From positions 1 to 8,607 of the forward strand of contig JAAZAC010000234.1 in assembly GCA_012514545.1 (NCBI GenBank): a stretch of DNA of 8,607 nucleotides, in the 5' to 3' direction. This stretch comes from Actinomycetales bacterium. GTDB lineage: Bacteria; Actinomycetota; Actinomycetes; Actinomycetales; Cellulomonadaceae. Positions 1-5,915 of the stretch are shown here, piece after piece. The notes below the pieces were generated by a model, which did not search any database, was not told the origin of the DNA, and saw only the letters and a program-made list of their open reading frames with translations. Each line of letters starts with the position of its first letter. Positions within the stretch are counted from its first letter, which is position 1. The translations under genes were made by a program, and so were the position numbers.

Positions 1-1377
1 ATCGTCTACTGCCTCACGGTGGCGCAGGCCGAGCAGGTCGCGGCGGCGCTGCGCAAGGCGGGGCTCGAGGTGCGCGCGTACACCGGCCAGACCGACCCGG
101 CCGAGCGCCTGGAGTGCGAGGCCGACCTGCTCGCGAACCGCGTGAAGGCGCTCGTCGCGACGTCGGCGCTGGGCATGGGGTTCGACAAGCCGGACCTGGG
201 GTTCGTCGTGCACGTGGGCGCGCCGCCGTCGCCGATCGCGTACTACCAGCAGGTGGGGCGCGCCGGGCGGGCCACCGCCCGCGCGGACGTGTTCCTGCTG
301 CCCGGGACGGACGACGCCGCGGTGTGGGCCTGGTTCGCCGACCAGTCGTTCCCCGGCGAGGAGGCCGTGCGCGCGACCCTCGCGGCGCTCGCCGAGGCGG
401 ACGGGCCCCTGTCGCTGCCCGCCCTCGAGGCGCGCGTGGACCTGCGCCGCACCCGCCTGGAGTCGATGCTCAAGGTGCTCGACGTCGACGGCGCGGTGCG
501 CCGCGTCACGGGCGGCTGGGTCGCGACGGGCGAGCCGTGGACGTACGACGCCGAGCGGTACGCGCGCGTCGCGGCCACCCGCCGCGCGGAGCAGGAGGCG
601 ATGCTCGCCTACGCGCGGCACGACGGCTGCCGCATGGCGTTCCTGCGCGCCCAGCTCGACGACCCCGAGCTGGCCGGCGGCTGGACCTGCGGGCGCTGCG
701 ACGGCTGCGGCGCCCCGTTCCCCGACGTCGCGCCGGACGCCGCGGCGGTCGACGCGGCCCGCGCGACGACCCGCGTGCCGGGCGTCGAGGTCCTGCCGCG
801 GCGGCAGTGGCCGAGCGGGATGGCGGCGCTCGGCGTCGAGGTCGCGGGCCGGATCCCGCCCGAGGAGCAGGCGGAGCCGGGCCGGGCCGTCGCGCGCCTG
901 GACGGGATCGGCTGGGGGCAGGCGCTGCGGGCCCTCTTCGCGCCGGGCCCCGACGGCGAGCCGGCCGACGGCGAGCTGCCCGCGGACCTGCGCGGCCCGG
1001 TCCTCGCGGTGCTCGCCGCGTGGCGCCCGGCGGTCGAGGGCGTCGTGGCGGTGGCCTCCGACGCGCGGCCCCGCCTGGTCGAGCACCTCGCCGCGGGCGT
1101 CGCGCGGCACCTGGGGGTGCCCGTCGTCGGGCGGGTGGCGCCGCGCCCGGGCGTGCCGGCGGGGCGCCACGACGTCAACTCCGCGACCCGCCTCGCCGGG
1201 GTGTGGCGGCGGCTCGCGCTCGACCTGTCCCCGGCGGCCGCCGCGGGCCTGCCCGGCCGCGCGGTGCTCCTCGTCGACGACCGCACCGACTCCGGCTGGA
1301 CCCTCACCGTGGCCGCCCGCCTGCTGCGCGGGGCCGGCGCCGCGGCGGTGCACCCGCTGGTCCTCGCCGTCGGGTAG
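1..1377 (+). CDS. recQ: RecQ-family ATP-dependent DNA helicase with C-terminal phosphoribosyltransferase-like domain (5' end cut off)
   Basis: The reading frame is open from base 1, so the start, Walker A and DEAH parts lie outside the window; 458 residues remain. Visible residues 1-9 (IVYCLTVAQ) are helicase motif IV, residues around 52-63 (ATSALGMGFDKPD) are motif V and residues 81-90 (YYQQVGRAGR) are the arginine-finger motif VI. Cysteines 210, 230, 233 and 236 (C...CGRCDGC) match the RecQ zinc-binding site. The last 100 or so residues are not standard RecQ: residues 423-434 (LLVDDRTDSGWT) look like the PRPP-binding loop of a type I phosphoribosyltransferase such as ComF. The family unwinds DNA 3'-5' in recombination and repair. 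The role of the extra domain is unknown, and I recall similar fusions from other actinobacteria. The gene faces fdxA head-on and ends four bases from it. Confidence 0.93.
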   Translation: MVYCLTVAQAEQVAAALRKAGLEVRAYTGQTDPAERLECEADLLANRVKALVATSALGMGFDKPDLGFVVHVGAPPSPIAYYQQVGRAGRATARADVFLLPGTDDAAVWAWFADQSFPGEEAVRATLAALAEADGPLSLPALEARVDLRRTRLESMLKVLDVDGAVRRVTGGWVATGEPWTYDAERYARVAATRRAEQEAMLAYARHDGCRMAFLRAQLDDPELAGGWTCGRCDGCGAPFPDVAPDAAAVDAARATTRVPGVEVLPRRQWPSGMAALGVEVAGRIPPEEQAEPGRAVARLDGIGWGQALRALFAPGPDGEPADGELPADLRGPVLAVLAAWRPAVEGVVAVASDARPRLVEHLAAGVARHLGVPVVGRVAPRPGVPAGRHDVNSATRLAGVWRRLALDLSPAAAAGLPGRAVLLVDDRTDSGWTLTVAARLLRGAGAAAVHPLVLAVG

Positions 1378-1385
1378 CCGGCTAC
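1374..1385. repeat. 12-bp perfect palindrome joining two convergent stop codons
   Basis: GTAGCCGGCTAC reads the same on both strands. Its left half carries the TAG of the recQ-like gene (1375-1377) and its right half the TAG of the ferredoxin gene on the other strand (1382-1384). It is the only sequence available between the two genes. There is no loop and no T-run, so it would make a poor classical terminator. It may simply reflect two facing TAG stops. Confidence 0.6.
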
Positions 1386-1741
1386 TCCTGGTGCACGTGG
1401 CCCGGGACGACCGGGTGGGACGCGACGAGCGGGGTGTCCGCCGGGATCGTGCCGAGCTTGGCCGCCCCGCCCGGCGACCCGATCGGCGCCGCCATACCCG
1501 GCAGCGTCTGCTCGAAGAACGCGGCGTTGTCGGCGAGGTAGGGCTGCAGCGCCGTCGGGAGGTCGTCCTCGTAGTAGATGGCCTCCACCGGGCACACCGG
1601 CTCGCACGCCCCGCAGTCCACGCACTCGTCGGGGTGGATGTACAGCGACCGCTCGCCCTCGTAGATGCAGTCGACGGGGCACTCCTCGACGCAGGCCCTG
1701 TCCTTGACGTCGATGCAGGGGGCGCCGATGACGTACGTCAC
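1382..1741 (-). CDS. fdxA: Seven-iron ferredoxin (3Fe-4S plus 4Fe-4S), FdxA type
   Basis: This is a 119-residue soluble electron carrier. Eight cysteines are seen at 9, 17, 21, 25, 40, 43, 46 and 50. The spacing is that of Azotobacter FdI shifted by one: C9, C17 and C50 would hold the 3Fe-4S cluster and C21, C40, C43 and C46 the 4Fe-4S cluster, with C25 free. The C-terminal 55 residues are the usual extension of the actinobacterial FdxA group. The start is GTG at 1741, preceded by a good GAGGAG ribosome site about eight bases upstream. The gene follows the CopD-like gene on the same strand after 46 bases, so it could be the last gene of the nirK operon or have its own promoter. In Mycobacterium tuberculosis fdxA is induced by hypoxia and NO, which would suit this context, but no such control is visible here. 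Confidence 0.95.
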   Translation of the reverse strand: MTYVIGAPCIDVKDRACVEECPVDCIYEGERSLYIHPDECVDCGACEPVCPVEAIYYEDDLPTALQPYLADNAAFFEQTLPGMAAPIGSPGGAAKLGTIPADTPLVASHPVVPGHVHQE

Positions 1742-1787
1742 CTTGTGCTCCTCTCGTGGGGCGGGGGCGGGGCCGGGAAGGCCGGGG

Positions 1788-2225
1788 CTAGCTCACCGGC
1801 AGGGCCGTGGCGAGCAGGACGACGACGAGCGACCCGAGCAGCGACGACACCGCGAGCGCCCGGGCGAGGGCCGGCCGGCCGGCGCCGTTCGCCCAGCCGT
1901 GCAGCCCGGCGGCGAGCATGACGAGGACGAACGCGGTGAGCTTGCCCGCGAGCAGGCGCCCGTACCCAGGGTCGGCGAGCGACGCCCACGTCACGCCCTT
2001 GTGCGCGGCGAGGAGGACGCCGGTGGCCACCTGGAGCGGCACGAACGCGACGACGGTCGCGATCCCGAGCCGTCGGCCGAGGGTCCGCATGAGGTCGGCG
2101 CGCGCGGCCTCGTCGAGCCGGCGCCGCGCGACGGGCAGCACGAGCGCGGAGACCGTGAGCTGCCCGCCGAGCCACATCACGGCCCCCACCACGTGCACGA
2201 ACCGCACCAGGGACCACGCGGTCAC
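1788..2225 (-). CDS. Four-helix membrane protein, CopD-like family
   Basis: The protein has 145 residues and four likely membrane helices (about 5-30, 54-74, 90-110 and 122-142). The first helix carries FVHVVGAVMWLGG, the H-x2-G-x3-W-x-G-G signature found in CopD, HemJ and related small membrane proteins, where the histidine is a candidate heme or metal ligand; H75 and H109 are other candidates. The frame stays open far upstream, but that part is an arginine-rich shadow of nirK. The chosen start is GTG at 2225, which overlaps the nirK stop as GTGA, the same 4-base coupling seen elsewhere in this operon. A role in copper handling or heme-linked redox next to NirK is inferred from position. An exact family assignment (CopD versus a related DUF) cannot be made by eye. 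Confidence 0.82.
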   Translation of the reverse strand: MTAWSLVRFVHVVGAVMWLGGQLTVSALVLPVARRRLDEAARADLMRTLGRRLGIATVVAFVPLQVATGVLLAAHKGVTWASLADPGYGRLLAGKLTAFVLVMLAAGLHGWANGAGRPALARALAVSSLLGSLVVVLLATALPVS

Positions 2226-3604
2226 GGCACGGCCACCAGCAGGCCGCGGGCGCCGCGCTCGCCGTCCACCATCGCGTGGTCGACGAACGGGTACCGGCCG
2301 GGCTCCGGCAGCACGAGCTCGACGAACCCGCCCTGGCCCGGCGCGAGGTCGAGCGCCTGCGCGAGGCCCTGCTCGGGGTTGCCGGGCCGCAGGAGGTACG
2401 CGCCCTCCTTGAACACGGTGTCGAACTGGCCGCCGACGACGTGGAACGACGTCGACCGCTGCGGCCCGGCGTCGACCAGCCAGATCCGCACGCGCTCGCC
2501 CACGCGGACCTCGATCGGCGCGTGCACGTACTGGTCGGCGTAGCCGTTGAAGACGACGGCGGTGGGCCGCTCCGCCACGAGGGCCGCCTCGTCCGCGGTG
2601 CCGTCGGGCGCGGCGAGGTACAGCTCGGACTGGACGAGCACGAGCTCGGTGTCCGCGGGCGGCAGGTTCGGCGGGTCGACGATCACGGCCCCGAACATGC
2701 CGTTCGCGACGTGCAGCGCCATCGGCATGGTGCTGCAGTGGTAGAGCCACGCCCCGGAGCCGCGCGCCACGAACTGGTACGTCAGCTCCTCGCCGGGGTC
2801 GAGGGTGCGCATGGGCTCGTCGGGGGCCAGCGAGCCGGCGTGGAAGTCGATGCCGTGGCCGGTGCTCGCCTCGTTGACGAACGTCACGGTGAACAGGTCG
2901 CCGACGGCGCCCCGCAGGGTCGGTCCCGGGACGGTGCCGTTGAACGCCCACATCGTCTGCCGGATGCCGGGCGCCACCTCCACGACCTCGTCCGTCACCG
3001 CGATCCGCACGCGGTGCTCGGTGCCGCCGGGCGCCGGGCGCAGGTGCGGGTCGTAGGGCCGCCAGTCGGGGCCGGGCTCGGCGTGCGGGTCGAGCGCGAG
3101 GCCGCCCCCGGAGGCGGCGGCGCCGTGGTGCGCGCCGGCCGCGCCGTCGTCCGGCACCTCGCCGCCCGCGACGTCGGGCCCGTCGCCGCCCGTGGCGACG
3201 ACGCGCATCGTCATCCCGGCCGCGCGGTGGCCGGGCACGGTGCACCAGCCGTCGAGGTCCGTCGTCACGACGCCGAGGTCGAGGGTCGCCGACGCGCCGC
3301 CGCCGAGCATCGGGGTGCGCGGCCCGGACGCGAACGCGAGGTCGTGCTGCATCCCGTCCTCGTTGGTCACCTCGAGCACGAGGTGCGTCCCGGACGGGAC
3401 CTCCACGACCGACGGCGTGATCCGCATCCCGACGAGCGTCACCTCGACGACGCGCGGCCCGTCCCCGGCGCGGACGGCGAGCGTCTGCGGGCCGGGCGGG
3501 GCGCCGCCGCCGAACGCCACGACGAGGGCGACGACGAGCATCACCGCGCCGAGGGCGAGCCCGCCGAGCAGGCCGGCGCGGTCGACGTCGGAGGAGCGGG
3601 TCAT
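2222..3604 (-). CDS. nirK: Copper-containing nitrite reductase NirK with fused N-terminal cupredoxin domain and membrane anchor
   Basis: The enzyme reduces nitrite to nitric oxide; this copy has 460 residues. Residues 13-31 are a hydrophobic segment, either an uncleaved anchor or a signal. Residues about 40-137 form a cupredoxin with type 1 copper ligands H87, C121, H126 and M131 (CTVPGHRAAGM). A glycine- and histidine-containing linker follows (about 138-185), then two NirK domains. In NirK the type 1 ligands are H250, C290, H298 and M303; the type 2 ligands are H255, H289 and H443; the catalytic pair is D253 and H388. All are present. C290 and H298 are separated by seven residues instead of eight as in the classical proteobacterial enzymes, which points to the NirK clade of thermophilic, archaeal and actinobacterial types. 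The start ATG at 3604 overlaps the stop of the preceding gene (ATGA). A plain multicopper oxidase is less likely because only NirK-type ligands occur. Confidence 0.93.
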   Translation of the reverse strand: MTRSSDVDRAGLLGGLALGAVMLVVALVVAFGGGAPPGPQTLAVRAGDGPRVVEVTLVGMRITPSVVEVPSGTHLVLEVTNEDGMQHDLAFASGPRTPMLGGGASATLDLGVVTTDLDGWCTVPGHRAAGMTMRVVATGGDGPDVAGGEVPDDGAAGAHHGAAASGGGLALDPHAEPGPDWRPYDPHLRPAPGGTEHRVRIAVTDEVVEVAPGIRQTMWAFNGTVPGPTLRGAVGDLFTVTFVNEASTGHGIDFHAGSLAPDEPMRTLDPGEELTYQFVARGSGAWLYHCSTMPMALHVANGMFGAVIVDPPNLPPADTELVLVQSELYLAAPDGTADEAALVAERPTAVVFNGYADQYVHAPIEVRVGERVRIWLVDAGPQRSTSFHVVGGQFDTVFKEGAYLLRPGNPEQGLAQALDLAPGQGGFVELVLPEPGRYPFVDHAMVDGERGARGLLVAVP

Positions 3605-4782
3605 CGGGGAGCCTCCTCGGCGACCGGGGCCCGCCGTCGGGCGCCCAGAACGGCCGCGGCCGACGCGGCGAGGAACGCCACGACGGCGACCTCCGTCCCG
3701 ACGCCGCCGACGCGCCAGGCGAGGTCGGCGCCGAGCGCGTCGCCGCCGAGGAGGCGGACCACGAGGGCGACGTGCAGCAGCGCGAGGTGACCGTAGAACC
3801 AGGGCCGGAACGGCAGCCGCACGCGCAGCACGGCGGGGACGATGACGGGCGCGTGCCCGAACACCATGGAGATGACGAAGCCGAGGAACACGGCGTGCAG
3901 GGCGGCGTCGTACACCGCCACGCTCCGCCCGAGGTCGCCGGCGACGAGCCAGACCACGCCGGTCACGGTGAGCCACGCGTAGCCCGCCAGCAGGCACACG
4001 GCCATGTAGCGCGTGACGCCGGGCACCCGCACGGTGCGGCGGGCGACGTCGTGCACCGCGCCCCACGCGGCCAGGCCGACCATGGCCGCGCCGGCCAGCC
4101 GCACGCCCGCCGTCGGGGGCAGCCACGGCGCGACGTGGGCGACGGTCGCGAGCACGAGCCCGAGGAGGAACGCCGCCGCGGCACCGGCGAGCCACGCCGC
4201 CGACCGCCCGCGGAGCAGGGCGACCCGCGCGAGCTCGAGCCGCTCGCCGAGGATCGTCAGCACGAGGAAGCCCGCGAGCCACGGCACGAGGCGCGGCACC
4301 GGCCAGCCCGCCAGCCACAGCACGCCGGCGACGTACCAGCACACCGCCCCGGCGGCCATCACGCGCAGGTGCAGCGCGGGCTGGATCCGGTGCACGACGA
4401 CGTAGACGACCACGAGCACGACGGCGCCCGCGGTGAGCAGGAGGCGGCCCGGCAGGGGCCGGTCGAGCAGCAGGGCGACCCCGCCGAGCCCGGCGCACGC
4501 GGGCGCGAGGAACCCCCACGGCCGGCCGAGCGCGACGGCCCGCTCGAGCGAGATCACCGTGCCGAGGAACCCGAGCACCATGAGGACGCCGTGCTGGGAC
4601 GCCGTCGTGCCGGCGATCGTGGGCACGGGCAGGCCGAGCAGGAGGAGCCCGCCCCACAGCGCCGCCACGAGCGACGCGAGCGCGGACAGGAACACGGGCA
4701 GGCGGCGCCAGGGCAGGCCGGGCCGGGTAGCGGGCGGGCCGCCGGCCGCGGCGAGCGGCGGGGTCGGCGTCGTCGTCACCAT
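3601..4782 (-). CDS. NnrS-like multispanning membrane protein
   Basis: The protein has 393 residues, about 10-12 membrane helices and a proline-rich N-terminus. Two stretches recall the NnrS family, heme/copper membrane proteins tied to nitric-oxide stress: QHGVLMVLGFLGT (62-74) and ALHAVFLGFVISMVFGHAPV (294-313). Further in-membrane or near-membrane histidines are H131, H138, H332 and H337. LTILGERLELAR (175-186) looks like a second family signature. The similarity to NnrS is by motif and topology only, so this may be a separate family often annotated as hypothetical. The start is ATG at 4782, which overlaps the DUF59 stop by seven bases. The next codon, GTG at 4779, would instead give the 4-base GTGA overlap seen in the rest of the operon. 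No good ribosome site precedes either, which fits translational coupling. Confidence 0.75.
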   Translation of the reverse strand: MVTTTPTPPLAAAGGPPATRPGLPWRRLPVFLSALASLVAALWGGLLLLGLPVPTIAGTTASQHGVLMVLGFLGTVISLERAVALGRPWGFLAPACAGLGGVALLLDRPLPGRLLLTAGAVVLVVVYVVVHRIQPALHLRVMAAGAVCWYVAGVLWLAGWPVPRLVPWLAGFLVLTILGERLELARVALLRGRSAAWLAGAAAAFLLGLVLATVAHVAPWLPPTAGVRLAGAAMVGLAAWGAVHDVARRTVRVPGVTRYMAVCLLAGYAWLTVTGVVWLVAGDLGRSVAVYDAALHAVFLGFVISMVFGHAPVIVPAVLRVRLPFRPWFYGHLALLHVALVVRLLGGDALGADLAWRVGGVGTEVAVVAFLAASAAAVLGARRRAPVAEEAPR

Positions 4783-5114
4783 CCGAACGCCCGCCGCGCG
4801 TCGTCGCTCATCATCGCGGGCGACCAGGCGGGGCGGTGCGTGACGACCACCTCCGCGCGGTCGACGGCGCCGCTCGCCAGCAGCACCCGGCGCACCTCGT
4901 CGGAGAGGTACTCGCCGAGGGGGCAGGCGGGGGTCGTCGTCGTCATGGTGACGGCGGCGACGCGGCCGTGGAGCTCGACGCCGTAGACGAGGCCGAGGGA
5001 CACGACGTCCAGCCCCAGCTCGGGGTCGATGACGTCGCGCAGCTGCTCGCGGAGCTGGTCGACCTCCGTGCCCGGCTCCAGCAGCGCCGTCACCGCGAGC
5101 GGCGGGCGGCTCAC
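4776..5114 (-). CDS. DUF59/MIP18-family iron-sulfur assembly protein (SufT/PaaD-like)
   Basis: This small cytosolic protein has 112 residues. It carries the family's DPELG motif (30-34), followed by VVSLGLVYGVEL. It has a conserved cysteine, C64, in TTTTPACPLGEYLSDEV (58-74), and ends in PAWSPAMMSDDARRAFGW (95-112), the usual tail of SUF-linked members. The family helps mature iron-sulfur proteins; PaaD members do so for a multi-subunit oxygenase. The start is GTG at 5114 with a GGGGGG run five bases upstream. An ATG at 5477 in the same frame lies beyond the promoter region and is not credible. It is the first gene of the nirK operon. NirK itself has no iron-sulfur cluster, so likely clients are the ferredoxin at the operon end or the cysteine-bearing regulator across the divergent promoter (inference). 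Confidence 0.88.
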   Translation of the reverse strand: MSRPPLAVTALLEPGTEVDQLREQLRDVIDPELGLDVVSLGLVYGVELHGRVAAVTMTTTTPACPLGEYLSDEVRRVLLASGAVDRAEVVVTHRPAWSPAMMSDDARRAFGW

Positions 5115-5198
5115 GCGATCCCCCCGGGGTGGTGCGGCGGTCGGCGCATGGGTGTAGTTTTCACGAGAACGATAGTAAAAACAACCGGAGGTCCCGCC
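5115..5198. promoter_or_regulatory. Divergent promoter region of the nirK and DUF2249 operons
   Basis: These 84 bases separate two operons that start away from each other. About 5153-5185 is strikingly A/T-rich against the surrounding GC-rich DNA. On the minus strand TACTAT (5177 down to 5172) fits the actinobacterial -10 pattern TAnnnT and would give a leader of roughly 50 bases to the GTG at 5114. On the plus strand GATAGT (5171-5176) is a weaker -10 candidate with a very short leader. No convincing -35 box is seen on either strand. Confidence 0.6.
5157..5182. promoter_or_regulatory. Candidate operator: inverted repeat GTTTTCAC-N10-GTAAAAAC
   Basis: The half-sites GTTTTCAC (5157-5164) and GTAAAAAC (5175-5182) are inverted copies that match at seven of eight positions (GTTTTYAC). 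Their centres are 18 bases apart. The symmetry continues weakly outwards (GT at 5154-5155 with AC at 5184-5185). It overlaps the candidate -10 boxes of both operons, where a repressor could switch both. The winged-helix regulator at 5916-6593 is the natural candidate ligand. It does not match the FNR/NnrR pattern TTGAT-N4-ATCAA. Confidence 0.55.
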
Positions 5199-5447
5199 GT
5201 GACACAGCCCGACGCCGTCCTCGACGTCCGCACCGAGCTCCCCCGCCACCGGCACGAGCTGATCTTCAGCACGTTCGACGGTCTGGCCGACGGCGCGGCG
5301 TTCGTCCTCGTCAACGACCACGACCCGAAGCCGCTCTACCACCAGCTGAGCGCGGAGCAGCCGGGAACCTTCACGTGGGACTACCTCGAGCAGGGCCCCC
5401 AGGTGTGGCGCGTGCGGATCGGCCGGGTCGCCGGGGGTGCGTCGTGA
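5199..5447 (+). CDS. DUF2249 domain protein
   Basis: This 82-residue soluble protein is essentially one DUF2249 domain: LDVRTELPRHRHELIFSTFD (8-27), then VLVNDHDPKPLYHQL (36-50) and the C-terminal FTWDYLEQGPQVWRVRIGR (58-76), all typical of the family. The biochemical function is not established; members recur beside denitrification, NO-response and hemerythrin genes, and the histidines (18, 41, 48) may bind metal. The start is GTG at 5199 with a strong GGAGG seven bases upstream (5187-5191), so it is a well-translated first gene of its operon. The stop overlaps the next start as GTGA. Confidence 0.92.
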   Translation: MTQPDAVLDVRTELPRHRHELIFSTFDGLADGAAFVLVNDHDPKPLYHQLSAEQPGTFTWDYLEQGPQVWRVRIGRVAGGAS

Positions 5448-5893
5448 GCGAGCACGCCGTCCCGCCCGTCTACCCACGCGCCACCGACGAGATGTCCCGA
5501 CGGCGGCGCGAGCTCGCCCCCGAGGTGCACGAGGCGTGGGACCGCTTCAGCTCGGCCGTCTTCGCCGACGGCGCCCTCGACGAGCGCACCAAGCAGCTCA
5601 TCGCCGTCGCCGTCGCCCACACCACCCAGTGCCCGTACTGCATCGCGGGGCACACCCGGCTCGCCCACCGCCGGGGCGCCACGGACGCCCAGGTGATGGA
5701 GGCGATCTGGGTGGCCGCCGAGATGCGCGCCGGCGCCGCGTACGCCCACGCCGCCATCGCGCTCGAGGCGCTCGGCGGGCACGGCCACGCGCACGGCGCG
5801 AGCCAGGCCCATGGCGACGGCCAGGGCCAGACCCAGGGCCACACCCACGGCGACGGCCACGCGCACGCCCCCGGCCCGCGGGCCGACGGGTAG
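5444..5893 (+). CDS. Carboxymuconolactone decarboxylase-family (AhpD-like) protein with histidine-rich tail
   Basis: The protein has 149 residues. The core (about 25-110) is an AhpD/CMD-fold domain with the redox motif CPYCIAGH: C63, C66 and H70. This is the CxxC plus histidine pattern of AhpD-like peroxidase partners, so a thiol-disulfide or peroxide/peroxynitrite defence role is plausible. Residues 111-149 are an added low-complexity tail rich in glycine, alanine and histidine, with eight histidines often as HxH (GHGHAH, GHTHGDGHAHA). Such tails commonly bind copper, nickel or zinc. The start is GTG at 5444, overlapping the DUF2249 stop by four bases. The presence of this gene in a copper nitrite reductase locus suggests that the tail senses or buffers copper, which is inference. 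Confidence 0.9.
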   Translation: MSEHAVPPVYPRATDEMSRRRRELAPEVHEAWDRFSSAVFADGALDERTKQLIAVAVAHTTQCPYCIAGHTRLAHRRGATDAQVMEAIWVAAEMRAGAAYAHAAIALEALGGHGHAHGASQAHGDGQGQTQGHTHGDGHAHAPGPRADG

Positions 5894-5915
5894 CGTCCGG
5901 CGCGTGGAGGCGACG

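Noticed and set aside
114..1541. 475-codon plus-strand frame overlapping recQ
   Set aside because: Composition is almost only R, G, A and P, typical of an off-frame reading in GC-rich DNA; the recQ frame carries the motifs.
2226..3245. Long open frame extending the CopD-like protein upstream
   Set aside because: The added part is an arginine-rich shadow of nirK with no domain, and GTG at 2225 fits the coupled-start pattern.
3605..4657. Long open frame that would extend NirK upstream by some 350 residues
   Set aside because: It is an arginine/proline-rich shadow of the NnrS-like gene; ATG at 3604 gives a sensible anchor plus cupredoxin start and a 4-base overlap.
5157..5170. GTTTTCACGAGAAC considered as an FNR/NnrR-type site
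   Set aside because: It lacks the TTGAT...ATCAA arms and is only 10 of 14 symmetric; the longer GTTTTYAC inverted repeat explains the region better.
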